From Micavibrio aeruginosavorus (GTDB taxonomy: Bacteria > Pseudomonadota > Alphaproteobacteria > Micavibrionales > Micavibrionaceae), in assembly GCA_003240795.1 (NCBI GenBank), contig QFNK01000097.1, positions 1 to 6,911 on the forward strand: a stretch of 6,911 bases of DNA, written 5' to 3'. The position numbers and the translations under genes were made by a program. The notes beneath the pieces were generated by a model, which did not search any database, was not told the DNA's origin, and was given only the letters and a program-made list of their open reading frames with translations. The number at the start of each line of letters is the position of its first letter. The first letter of the stretch is position 1. This document shows positions 1 through 6,005 of the stretch, one piece after another.

Positions 1-345
1 CTCACCACCCATTATCTCGAGGAAGCGGAAGAGCTGTGCGACCGCATCGCGATCATCAACCACGGCAAGATCGTCGTCGATGAGAACAAGCGCGACCTGA
101 TCGGCCGCCTCGACAACAAGGAAATCGTCTTTCTGCTGGACCGCGAGATTACTGCGTTGCCGGACAGCCTTGCCTCTTATGCGGCAACGCTGGAAGACGC
201 GCGTACGCTCAAAATCCGCTACGCGCCGAAGGAGACTCCCGCCGGTCAGCTGATCGCCGCCGTTCAGGGCGCGGGCCTTGGCATTGCGGACGTCACGACG
301 GATCAGAGCGATCTGGAAGACGTGTTCCTGCAGCTCACGCGCTAA
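1..345 (+). CDS. ABC transporter ATP-binding protein (ABC-2 type, YadG/CcmA-like), C-terminal part
   Basis: This is the 3' end of an ATPase subunit of an ABC-2-type exporter. The reading frame is open from base 1, and the 5' part lies outside the window. The visible protein (114 codons plus stop) begins at the H-loop: a Thr-Thr-His triplet followed by YLEEAEELCDRIAII and a HGK motif. This is typical of the end of the nucleotide-binding domain in drug/polysaccharide ABC-2 exporters. A C-terminal accessory domain of about 80 residues follows and ends with a DLEDVFLQLT motif, as in YadG-type and DUF4162-bearing ATPases. Walker A, Walker B and the signature motif must lie upstream. No permease gene follows: the next gene is a tRNA, so the membrane partner is presumably upstream or elsewhere. 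The family is confident from the H-loop and tail motifs; the substrate cannot be deduced. Confidence 0.9.
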   Translation, partial: LTTHYLEEAEELCDRIAIINHGKIVVDENKRDLIGRLDNKEIVFLLDREITALPDSLASYAATLEDARTLKIRYAPKETPAGQLIAAVQGAGLGIADVTTDQSDLEDVFLQLTR

Positions 346-367
346 ATCCTGTAATTTGCTGAAATAA

Positions 368-396
368 TTGGACAGAACAACGGCTTACCGTTAAAA
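368..396 (+). promoter_or_regulatory. Candidate promoter of the tRNA-Arg gene
   Basis: A TTGGAC element at 368-373 and a TTAAAA element at 391-396 are separated by 17 bases and lie 15 bases upstream of the tRNA 5' end. The -35 match is fair and the -10 match is poor (3 of 6). The position is right for a short tRNA leader, but the tRNA could equally be transcribed by read-through from the ABC ATPase gene. A small hairpin (AACGG/CCGTT, 379-392) overlaps the region. Confidence 0.25.
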
Positions 397-410
397 CTCC
401 GCTAAGGCAG

Positions 411-487
411 GCAGCCGTAGCTCAGCTGGATAGAGCGCTTCCCTCCGAAGGAAGAGGTCATGAGTTCGAATCTCATCGGTTGCGCCA
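411..487 (+). tRNA. tRNA-Arg (anticodon CCG)
   Basis: A complete cloverleaf can be folded by eye. The acceptor stem 411-417 pairs with 477-483 (7 bp, one G-T). The D arm starts with GCTC at 420-423 and closes with GAGC at 433-436. The anticodon stem CTTCC 438-442 pairs with GGAAG 450-454. The 7-base anticodon loop 443-449 carries CCG at 445-447. The T stem ATGAG 460-464 pairs with CTCAT 472-476 around a TTCGAAT loop. The discriminator base is G484 and CCA is encoded at 485-487. Anticodon CCG reads the arginine codon CGG. The gene lies 65 bases after the ABC ATPase stop and about 100 bases before the antiporter gene. No integrase or duplicated tRNA 3' end is visible, so nothing suggests use as an attachment site here. 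Confidence 0.97.
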
Positions 488-516
488 TATATAACGATTT
501 GAAAAATCTCTGCCTT

Positions 517-546
517 TTGCCTGTCTGTTAAGCATTTCTGTGTTAT
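517..546 (+). promoter_or_regulatory. Candidate promoter of the antiporter gene
   Basis: TTGCCT (517-522) and TGTTAT (541-546) each match the sigma-70 consensus at 4 of 6 positions and are 18 bases apart. They sit in an AT-rich stretch between the tRNA and the antiporter and would give a leader of roughly 30 bases. This is a weak prediction. Confidence 0.25.
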
Positions 547-570
547 TCTTTTGTGACTGAAAAAATCATC

Positions 571-577
571 AAGGGAA
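571..577 (+). promoter_or_regulatory. Ribosome binding site that fixes the TTG start of the antiporter
   Basis: AAGGGAA ends 7 bases before the TTG at 585. The next in-frame ATG (633) would remove 16 residues including part of the first membrane helix and has no comparable site. The N-terminus read from the TTG, MHHDLPL, also looks like that of YbaL proteins. Together these support initiation at TTG. Confidence 0.7.
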
Positions 578-584
578 TAGAAAA

Positions 585-2294
585 TTGCACCACGACCTTC
601 CGTTGCTATCAACGATCGCCGTTGGCCTTTCAATGGCCTTTGCTCTGGGACTTATCGCCACACGGCTGAAACTGCCGCCGATTGTCGGCTATCTGCTGGC
701 GGGTATCCTGGTAGGCTCCCACACGCCGGGATTTACGGCCGATCAGGACATCGCCAATGAACTGTCCGAAATCGGCATCGTGCTTTTGATGTTCGGTGTT
801 GGTCTGCACTTCTCCTTAAAAGATTTGATGGAAGTCCGCCGCATCGCCATACCGGGCGCGATCGCGCAGATGACGGCCGCCACCGCGATGGGTGCGGGTG
901 TCGGTTATATGCTGGGCTGGGGGCTTGGCGGTTCCATCCTGTTCGGCCTTGCCTTGTCGGTTGCAAGCACGGTCGTCCTGCTCCGCGCGCTCGAAGACCA
1001 CCATCTCATGGAATCCACCAGCGGCCAGATCGCCATAGGCTGGCTGATCGTCGAGGACATCGCGATGATTTTCGCGCTGATCCTCGTGCCTGCGCTCGCG
1101 GGCGGAACTGACGGCCCCGACGTGAACGGAAATTCCCCGGCCATGGTTCTGGGCATAGCCATGATCAAGCTTGCGGCGTTCGTTGCCGTCATGCTGATCG
1201 GCGGCAAGCGCATTTTGCCTTGGGTACTGCGTGTCGTATCGCGCACAGGATCGCGCGAACTCTTTACACTCGCGGTTTTTGCGGTTGCTGTTGGTGTCGC
1301 CTATGGCGCGGCGAAACTGTTCGGCGTGTCGTTCGCGCTGGGTGCGTTCTTCGCCGGTATGATGATCCGCGAGTCTGATATGAACCATGAAGTCGCCGAC
1401 CGCGCTTTGCCGTTTCAGGATGCTTTCGCGGTTTTGTTTTTTGTCGCGGTTGGAATGCTGTTCGATCCCGCGACGATCGTGAATCAGCCGCTCAATGTTC
1501 TGCTGGTGTCCTTTATCATCATTTTTGGTAAGTCGATCGTCGCTTTCGCCCTCGTCATGCTGCTGCGCTATCCTCTCAAGACGGGGCTTGTCGTATCGGC
1601 CGGCCTAGCGCAGATCGGTGAATTTTCCTTCATCCTCGCCGCGCTGGGCGTTGCATACGGCATCCTTCCGGAAGAAGGGCGCGATCTGCTCCTCGCCGGC
1701 GCGATGGTGTCCATTGCGGTAAACCCGCTCCTCATGTGGGGCGTAAAGGCTATCCATACCTGGGCGGAAAAACATCCGAAACTGTCAAAGGCGCTCGACC
1801 TCCGCGAAACGAACCTGTCCCATATGGAGATCGAGGAGGAAGAACAGCTTCACAAGGATCTGATCATCGTTGTCGGTTATGGCCGCATCGGCCGCGAAAT
1901 TTGCGACAACATCCTGGATGCAGGCATCGATCTGGTCATCATCGATAGCAACCGTGAGCGCGTCGAGATGTTGCGCGAGCTTGGCTATCACGCCATCACG
2001 GGTGACGCCACGCATGAAGAAACGCTGCACGACGCCGCGATCCACAAGGCGGCGGCGATCGTTATCGCGGTCCACGATTCCTTTGAGGGACGCCGTATCC
2101 TTGAAAAGGCGCGCGAGCTGAAACCGAACCTCCGCATTATCGTCCGCGCGCAGAACGAGGAAGAAATGCTCTATTTCCGTGAGAAGCTGGTGGATTTCGT
2201 TTCCACGCCGCCGCGTGAAATGGGCCGCGCCATCATCCACTATATCGAAGGAATGAGAAGCGGCGTCGTCCCGCTCCGCAAGACGGACTTCTAG
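585..2294 (+). CDS. ybaL: YbaL/RosB-type monovalent cation:proton antiporter (CPA2 family) with TrkA-N domain
   Basis: A 569-residue inner-membrane antiporter of the CPA2 (KefB/KefC-like) family, predicted to exchange K+ or another monovalent cation for protons. Residues about 5-390 form a polytopic Na+/H+-exchanger domain. Recognisable family segments are PPIVGYLLAGILVG (31-44), the core IGWLIVEDIAM (151-161) with Glu157-Asp158 as likely ion-path acids, and LAQIGEFSFILA (341-352). An acidic linker (415-420) leads to a cytoplasmic TrkA-N/RCK Rossmann domain at about 424-545, with the nucleotide-binding loop GYGRIG at 431-436 and an acidic strand end at Asp454. No TrkA-C domain follows. The length is close to that of E. 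coli YbaL. The start is TTG, supported by the upstream AAGGGAA. The gene is apparently monocistronic, and its stop overlaps the stop of the convergent GNAT gene. YbaL transport activity is poorly characterised even in E. coli, so ion specificity is inference. Confidence 0.93.
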   Translation: MHHDLPLLSTIAVGLSMAFALGLIATRLKLPPIVGYLLAGILVGSHTPGFTADQDIANELSEIGIVLLMFGVGLHFSLKDLMEVRRIAIPGAIAQMTAATAMGAGVGYMLGWGLGGSILFGLALSVASTVVLLRALEDHHLMESTSGQIAIGWLIVEDIAMIFALILVPALAGGTDGPDVNGNSPAMVLGIAMIKLAAFVAVMLIGGKRILPWVLRVVSRTGSRELFTLAVFAVAVGVAYGAAKLFGVSFALGAFFAGMMIRESDMNHEVADRALPFQDAFAVLFFVAVGMLFDPATIVNQPLNVLLVSFIIIFGKSIVAFALVMLLRYPLKTGLVVSAGLAQIGEFSFILAALGVAYGILPEEGRDLLLAGAMVSIAVNPLLMWGVKAIHTWAEKHPKLSKALDLRETNLSHMEIEEEEQLHKDLIIVVGYGRIGREICDNILDAGIDLVIIDSNRERVEMLRELGYHAITGDATHEETLHDAAIHKAAAIVIAVHDSFEGRRILEKARELKPNLRIIVRAQNEEEMLYFREKLVDFVSTPPREMGRAIIHYIEGMRSGVVPLRKTDF

Positions 2295-2797
2295 TCTTCC
2301 AGAACCTTGATCATGACACAGCGCATGGCGGCATCGACGCCGCCGCGGATGCTGTCCTTGAACTTGTTATGCAGGCCGCTATAGGTGTCCGGCGCGATTT
2401 CCCTGTACCCGAGGCTTTTGTAAAACGGCCCGTTCCACCGGATGTCGCGGTACGTGATCAGGCCGATGTAAGGGTAGTTGTGATCCAGCGCGTGGTTTTC
2501 CAGCACATGCATCAGGCGGCGGCCGACGCCTTTGCCCTGCGCCTCACGCGCAACGGAAATTTCATGGAGATAGAAGAAACCGTCGAGAGGATAACACGCC
2601 GCAAAGCCGACAGGTTTGTTCGCGTCGTTCACGGCAACCCAGAGTGTTTTGTTCAGGCAGAGCTTCATCAGCAACGCCGGATCGACGCTGCGGCTTTCGA
2701 CATAGCCGACGGAGGAGCCGATAAAGGCCGTCGCGGCGGACTGCTCCACGGCATCGAGAAGGGGGACGTCCTGTTCGGTGGCAAGGCGGATACGCAT
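2291..2797 (-). CDS. GNAT-family N-acetyltransferase
   Basis: A 168-residue protein with the GCN5-related acetyltransferase fold. It starts MRIRLATEQD, the usual first strand and helix. Motif A follows a beta-strand (FYLHEISV, 75-82) and has the acetyl-CoA pyrophosphate-binding loop QGKGVG at 87-92. Motif B contains WNGPFYKSLGY (121-131), where Tyr126 is the likely general acid. The substrate is unknown: small-molecule amine or protein N-terminus/lysine are both possible. The start codon lies 4 bases after the stop of the upstream ABC1 kinase gene, so the two are almost certainly co-transcribed and may be translationally coupled; the Shine-Dalgarno (an AAGTAAG-like stretch) lies within the end of that gene. 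A functional link to the kinase is suggested only by this arrangement. The gene ends tail-to-tail with the antiporter gene. Confidence 0.9.
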   Translation of the reverse strand: MRIRLATEQDVPLLDAVEQSAATAFIGSSVGYVESRSVDPALLMKLCLNKTLWVAVNDANKPVGFAACYPLDGFFYLHEISVAREAQGKGVGRRLMHVLENHALDHNYPYIGLITYRDIRWNGPFYKSLGYREIAPDTYSGLHNKFKDSIRGGVDAAMRCVMIKVLED

Positions 2798-2801
2798 GAA
2801 C

Positions 2802-4169
2802 TTACTTTACTACGGCGGAGGGGATGTCGAACTTTTTGAGTACGTCTTTTTGACGCTTTTCCAGAGCTTTCAGGTCGAAATCCGCGATCATCTCATTGAA
2901 AACGCGGTACCAGTTGATTTCCGCCTTCAAATGGAGAAAGACGGAGCCGAGGCCGAGCGCGGCGCGGTCCATGAATACGAACTCGCGCGGGATGGTCACG
3001 CCGCCGTTATCCTTGCTGGCCTCGCGCAATTTCTCATGAACCTGCTTGGCGATTTCCCGTCCGAAGACGCCGCCGGACACTTCGCCGATAGGGCGGATCT
3101 TATCCTCCATCAGCGGCGCATAAAGGAAGCGCGCCCAGATATTCAATGTTTCGATCTGATCCTTGGAAAGGTTTTCAAAGCCCCACGTTTCATAGGCGTG
3201 AACGGAACGCGCGATGTCGTTCTCCATCAATGAATGATAGAGGTCGATAACGCCGCCCACGAATTTTGGCGGAAACACGCGCACACAGCCGAAATCCAGA
3301 AGGTTGATCGACAGGTCCTTGCGCACCGTGTAATTTCCCAGATGCGGATCACCGTGAATGACACCGTAATAATAGAGCGGCACGTACCAGGCACGGAACA
3401 TGTTCATTGCAAGCGCGTTGCGCACCTCCGGCGCGGCATCGACATAGCCGAGGATTTTATCGCCCTCGAGCCACGTACTGGTCAGCAGGCGGGAGGTAGA
3501 GAGATCTTCGATGACATCCGGAACGTGAACGCCTTGCTCGCCGTCCAGCATATGGGCGTAAAGTTTGGAATGCCGTGCCTCGAGCCCGTAATCGAGTTCC
3601 TCATACAGGCGGGCGGAAAGTTCCTCGTGAATGTATTTCGTCTGGATCGCCTTGTCGTAGCGTTCGAAGATCGAGAAAATGATTTTGAGCTGCTGAAGGT
3701 CGGTCGAGATCGCGGACTGCATGTCGGGATATTGCAGTTTGCAGGCGGCCTTCGTGCCATCATGGAGCACGGCGCGGTGCACCTGTCCCAGGCTGGCGGC
3801 GGCGGCGGCTTCGCGTTCAAAGCTTTTGAATTTTGATTCCCAGTCCGGGCCAAGCTCGCTATTCATGCGGCGCTTGACGAACGGCCAGCCCATCGGCGGC
3901 GCGTTGGATTGAAGCTGCTGGAAGTCGCGGGCGTATTCCGCGGGCAGCGCTTCGGGGATGGTTGCAAGAATTTGCCCGACCTTCATCAACGGACCTTTGA
4001 GGCCGCCTAAGGCTTCGGTCAGCTGCTTGGCGTGTTCGCCGCGCTCGATCTTGATGCCGAAATATTTCTCGCCCGCCAGTTTCGCGGCTAGCCCCGCCAT
4101 CGTTCCGCCGACGCGTCCGTACCGCATCAGACGCCCGCCGAGATTTGCACCTTCTTTTTCTTTGGTCAT
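2802..4169 (-). CDS. ABC1/UbiB-family atypical kinase, COQ8-like
   Basis: A 455-residue protein of the ABC1/ADCK/UbiB atypical kinase family, which supports ubiquinone biosynthesis (COQ8 in mitochondria, UbiB in enterobacteria). Hallmarks, numbered from the chosen start: KVGQ (KxGQ) at 63-66, the alanine-rich nucleotide loop AAAAAS at 121-126 followed by LGQVH, the ATP-contacting Lys144 in ACKLQYP, the ExD motif at Glu191/Asp193, the catalytic loop HGDPHLGN at 272-279, and DFG at 292-294. All catalytic residues are present. The NELGPDW-like region, SLGQVH and KLQYP stretches read closer to COQ8/ADCK3 than to UbiB. No C-terminal UbiB-type pair of membrane helices is seen. An in-frame ATG at 4268 would add 33 residues but overlaps the divergent coq9 start. 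The ATG at 4169 fits the usual N-terminus of alphaproteobacterial homologues, though its Shine-Dalgarno is poor. It forms an operon with the GNAT gene. Confidence 0.92.
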   Translation of the reverse strand: MTKEKEGANLGGRLMRYGRVGGTMAGLAAKLAGEKYFGIKIERGEHAKQLTEALGGLKGPLMKVGQILATIPEALPAEYARDFQQLQSNAPPMGWPFVKRRMNSELGPDWESKFKSFEREAAAAASLGQVHRAVLHDGTKAACKLQYPDMQSAISTDLQQLKIIFSIFERYDKAIQTKYIHEELSARLYEELDYGLEARHSKLYAHMLDGEQGVHVPDVIEDLSTSRLLTSTWLEGDKILGYVDAAPEVRNALAMNMFRAWYVPLYYYGVIHGDPHLGNYTVRKDLSINLLDFGCVRVFPPKFVGGVIDLYHSLMENDIARSVHAYETWGFENLSKDQIETLNIWARFLYAPLMEDKIRPIGEVSGGVFGREIAKQVHEKLREASKDNGGVTIPREFVFMDRAALGLGSVFLHLKAEINWYRVFNEMIADFDLKALEKRQKDVLKKFDIPSAVVK

Positions 4170-4255
4170 AGGCAGAGAATTGGCTTTGCAGGCCAAAAAG
4201 TCCAGCGTTTTTATGCCCTCTGTACTTTTCGCGGTGCGGCTTATAAGGTCATGCC
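4170..4255. promoter_or_regulatory. Divergent promoter region between the ABC1 kinase and coq9
   Basis: This 86-bp gap must hold the promoters of both outward-facing genes unless they lie in coding sequence. The clearest element is CTTATAAG (4240-4247), a perfect 8-bp palindrome that could serve as a -10 box on either strand. Used for coq9, it would place the transcript start within a few bases of the ATG, giving an almost leaderless mRNA. AAGG (4245-4248), 7 bases before the coq9 ATG, could instead act as its Shine-Dalgarno. I see no convincing -35 box on either strand, so exact promoters are not assigned. Confidence 0.4.
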
Positions 4256-4846
4256 ATGACACCGGCAAATGACCATATCAAGGATCAGATACTCGAATCC
4301 GCGCTTTTCGACGTGCCGTTCGATGGCTGGACGGATGCAGTGCTGAAAAACGCCGCCGTGAAGGCTGGCTTCGCGCCTGAAATGGCGGTGTCGGTTTTTC
4401 CGTCGGGTGTAAAAAGCGCGCTGGATTATTTCGCCGCCCGCGCCGACCGCCGCATGCTCGAAGCGCTGGGCGGGGTGGATGCAGCCACCCTCCGCGTCCG
4501 TGAGCGCATCGCGCTGGCCGTCCGCACAAGGCTCGACGTGCTTGAGCCGTATAAAGAGGCCGAAAGACTGGCCGTCGCTTACTGGATGCGCCCTTTGCGG
4601 AAATGGGAAGGGGCGAAGATCGTCTGGCGCACGGCGGACGTGATATGGAACTGGGCGGGCGATGCGGCGACGGATTACAACCGCCTGACCAAACGCACGC
4701 TCCTCTCCGGCGTTCTGACGTCCACGGTTCTTTACTGGCTGACGGATGAGTCGCAAAATCATGCCGACACGGCGGCTTTCCTGGACCGGCGCATCGACAA
4801 TGTCATGTCCATCGGAAAGATTGTCGGGAAGTTCAAAAAAGCATAA
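4256..4846 (+). CDS. coq9: COQ9-family ubiquinone biosynthesis protein
   Basis: A 196-residue protein of the COQ9 family (TetR-like helical fold without DNA-binding role). In mitochondria COQ9 binds lipids and presents coenzyme Q intermediates to the hydroxylase COQ7. The diagnostic stretch is at 131-147: a Trp-x-Trp-Ala-Gly-Asp start, then TDYNRLTKR. It corresponds to the family's conserved W-x-x-GD-x-STD-x-N-x-x-TKR pattern. Upstream are the helical segment FDGWTDAVLKNAAVKAGF (22-39) and a long arginine-rich helix around 80-105. The C-terminus (about 176-196) is an amphipathic, lysine-rich helix that could touch the membrane. The start ATG has AAGG 7 bases upstream. In many alphaproteobacteria this gene is divergent from rpsU; here it is divergent from a COQ8-like kinase. 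The DotI/IcmL-like gene follows after 35 bases and may be co-transcribed. Confidence 0.9.
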   Translation: MTPANDHIKDQILESALFDVPFDGWTDAVLKNAAVKAGFAPEMAVSVFPSGVKSALDYFAARADRRMLEALGGVDAATLRVRERIALAVRTRLDVLEPYKEAERLAVAYWMRPLRKWEGAKIVWRTADVIWNWAGDAATDYNRLTKRTLLSGVLTSTVLYWLTDESQNHADTAAFLDRRIDNVMSIGKIVGKFKKA

Positions 4847-4867
4847 ACTGTTCGGGTAAACACAGCC

Positions 4868-4871
4868 GGAG
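4868..4871 (+). promoter_or_regulatory. Ribosome binding site supporting the TTG start of the DotI/IcmL-like gene
   Basis: GGAG ends 10 bases before the TTG at 4882, in the short gap after coq9. No ATG or GTG lies between it and the membrane helix in frame, so TTG is the only start that keeps the complete N-terminal helix. Confidence 0.5.
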
Positions 4872-4881
4872 TTCTGCGCCC

Positions 4882-5526
4882 TTGATCCTGGATTTCATCG
4901 AAAAAAACCTGTTTCGCCTTCTGATTGCCGGGGCCGTATTGTCTTTTATCGGCGTGTTTGTCTATGCCGTTCATATGGAGCAATACAATGTGCCGCCGCC
5001 CAATCTCCGCGCGGATTTTCAGCGCGATTCCTCCCGCGCCATGGCCGCCGGAAAGGCCGCCTCCCATATCGAGGTGCAACACCTGAGCGGCCGTGAAGTC
5101 GCTATGCAATTAAATGACATCGTCGCGGAGTCCCTGACATTTTCCCGTGACAGCTTTCCTTCCACCACGAAAAGCGTGCAGAAATATTTCACACCCGGCG
5201 GCTATGCGCAGTATATGCAATTCATAGAATCCACCGGCTTTCAAAAAACGCTGGCGGATCAGGATTTGCAGTCCGGCGCCTATGTGGAGCTCGATCCGCT
5301 AGAGCTTAGCAGCGGCGTTTACAGCGGCGCGTATAAATGGCTTTTCGAAGTACCCGTGACGATCAGTTTCGTTCCGCGCGCAACGCAATCCTACCGCGAT
5401 CCGCAAACGGGTACGCAGAACAGGCGCTTCACGCTTCGCGCCCAATTCACGCGCGTGAATGATCCGCAAGATCCGGAGGCCGTGAAAATAGAAATCTGGC
5501 AAGTGCTTCCGCCGCGATCCCGCTAA
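4882..5526 (+). CDS. DotI/IcmL-like single-pass inner-membrane protein
   Basis: A 214-residue protein with a short cytoplasmic N-terminus, one membrane helix (about 11-30, LIAGAVLSFIGVFVYAV) and a large domain predicted to be periplasmic. The architecture and size match DotI/IcmL (TraM-like), a VirB8-fold inner-membrane component of type IVB secretion systems. Sequence hints in the domain are the phenylalanine/serine-rich helix before YFTPGGY (102-108; DotI-like proteins have a YFTP-x-GW turn here), the following YMQFIESTG helix, a GVYSGAYKWLFEVPVTISF segment (145-163) resembling the G-x-x-x-GRY-x-W-x-V-x-x-P strand pair, and a final strand set ending KIEIWQV. It starts at TTG with GGAG upstream. 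No other secretion gene is present, and it lies between coq9 and gapR. The membrane topology is firm; the family assignment is by pattern recognition and less certain. Another NTF2-like periplasmic protein is the main alternative. Confidence 0.6.
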   Translation: MILDFIEKNLFRLLIAGAVLSFIGVFVYAVHMEQYNVPPPNLRADFQRDSSRAMAAGKAASHIEVQHLSGREVAMQLNDIVAESLTFSRDSFPSTTKSVQKYFTPGGYAQYMQFIESTGFQKTLADQDLQSGAYVELDPLELSSGVYSGAYKWLFEVPVTISFVPRATQSYRDPQTGTQNRRFTLRAQFTRVNDPQDPEAVKIEIWQVLPPRSR

Positions 5527-5563
5527 AGCTTGAATCATTTCGGGGATAGTTGACGACTTTTCC

Positions 5564-5592
5564 TTTACGGGCGCCGGCGCAAATCCTATAAC
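5564..5592 (+). promoter_or_regulatory. Candidate gapR promoter
   Basis: TTTACG (5564-5569, 4 of 6 to consensus) and TATAAC (5587-5592, 5 of 6) have an ideal 17-base spacing and lie about 45 bases before the gapR ATG. A GANTC methylation-type site (GACTC, 5594-5598) sits between the -10 box and the expected transcript start, and a second (GAATC) is at 5532-5536. It is the best promoter candidate in the window. Confidence 0.5.
5571..5580. repeat. Perfect 10-bp GC palindrome in the gapR promoter spacer
   Basis: GCGCCGGCGC reads the same on both strands and lies wholly between the proposed -35 and -10 boxes. It could be an operator or simply a GC-rich chance palindrome. With no U-tract after it and no loop, it is not a terminator of the preceding gene. 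Confidence 0.5.
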
Positions 5593-5634
5593 GGACTCCT
5601 TCCAAAACGACAGAGCAAGAAGAGGCGTTTCATC

Positions 5635-5928
5635 ATGGCTGAAACAAATGTAGCAGAATTCCGCAAATCCGATGCTGACCAGACGCAGGACACGGGCGGC
5701 GTATCCGGCCAGAGACTGAAAGCGTTTATCGAGCGCGTCGAGCGTCTCGAAGAAGAGAAGGCCGCGCTTGCCGAAGACATCAAGGACATCATGGGCGAGG
5801 CAAAGGCCGTGGGGTTCGATACGAAGACGATCCGCAAGATCATCCGCCTGCGCAAAATGGACAGGGAAAAGCGCCGCGAAGAAGACGAACTTCTGGAGCT
5901 TTACAAGTCCGCTATCGGACTGGAATAA
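5635..5928 (+). CDS. gapR: GapR-family (DUF2312) nucleoid-associated protein
   Basis: A 97-residue DNA-binding protein of the DUF2312 family. In Caulobacter GapR forms tetramers that clamp AT-rich, overtwisted DNA, stimulate type II topoisomerases and are needed for growth. The family core is clear: a variable N-terminal tail (1-22), then SGQRLKAFIERVERLEEEK (24-42) starting a long helix, DIMGEAKAVGFD (51-62), and the basic KTIRKIIRLRKMDREKRRE segment (64-82), followed by a short acidic C-terminal helix. Lysine and arginine residues in 64-80 correspond to the DNA-contacting surface. The length is slightly above the roughly 89 residues of the Caulobacter protein because of the tail. AGAGG lies 9 bases before the ATG, and a good promoter candidate lies upstream. 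An intrinsic terminator follows about 50 bases after the stop, so gapR is probably its own transcription unit. Confidence 0.95.
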   Translation: MAETNVAEFRKSDADQTQDTGGVSGQRLKAFIERVERLEEEKAALAEDIKDIMGEAKAVGFDTKTIRKIIRLRKMDREKRREEDELLELYKSAIGLE

Positions 5929-5979
5929 AAGGGTAAATTGCGGTTTTAACTCCGTAGTAACATTTTCCCTATATCATGA

Positions 5980-6005
5980 CCCCGAACTTAAATTCGGGGT
6001 TTTTT
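5980..6005 (+). terminator. Rho-independent terminator after gapR
   Basis: The stem CCCCGAA (5980-5986) pairs with TTCGGGG (5993-5999) around the 6-base loop CTTAAA, followed at once by six T residues (6000-6005) and then CTT. It is a textbook intrinsic terminator for the gapR transcript. It is odd in that the next gene's ATG is only three bases beyond the T-tract, so the hairpin also forms the leader of that gene. Confidence 0.85.

Noticed and set aside
379..392. Hairpin AACGG-CTTA-CCGTT after the ABC ATPase gene as a terminator
   Set aside because: The stem is only 5 bp and no T-tract follows; it overlaps the possible tRNA promoter instead.
411..487. tRNA-Arg as an attachment site for an integrated element
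   Set aside because: No integrase gene and no repeated tRNA 3' end are visible, and the genes on both sides look like ordinary chromosomal genes.
496..508. GATTT-GAA-AAATC hairpin after the tRNA as a terminator
   Set aside because: The stem is AT-rich and short, the loop has three bases, and the T-run is not adjacent.
391..633. 80-residue minus-strand reading frame containing ATDEIRTHDLFLRREALYPAE
   Set aside because: It is the antisense translation of the tRNA-Arg gene, a well-known source of false proteins in databases, and it overlaps the antiporter start.
816..1388. 190-residue minus-strand open frame inside the antiporter gene
   Set aside because: It is antisense to a clearly conserved membrane domain, has low-complexity His/Arg/Asp-rich composition and shows no family motif.
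3796..3812. GGC/GCC triplet run in the kinase gene as a tandem repeat
   Set aside because: It encodes the conserved alanine-rich nucleotide-binding loop of ABC1 kinases.
4170..4268. N-terminal extension of the ABC1 kinase from the ATG at 4268
   Set aside because: The 33 extra residues do not resemble the family N-terminus and would overlap the divergent coq9 start codon; the region is better explained as the promoter gap.
4473..4490. GGGTGG/CCACCC inverted repeat
   Set aside because: It lies within the well-supported coq9 coding sequence and a 6-bp GC stem is expected by chance at this composition.
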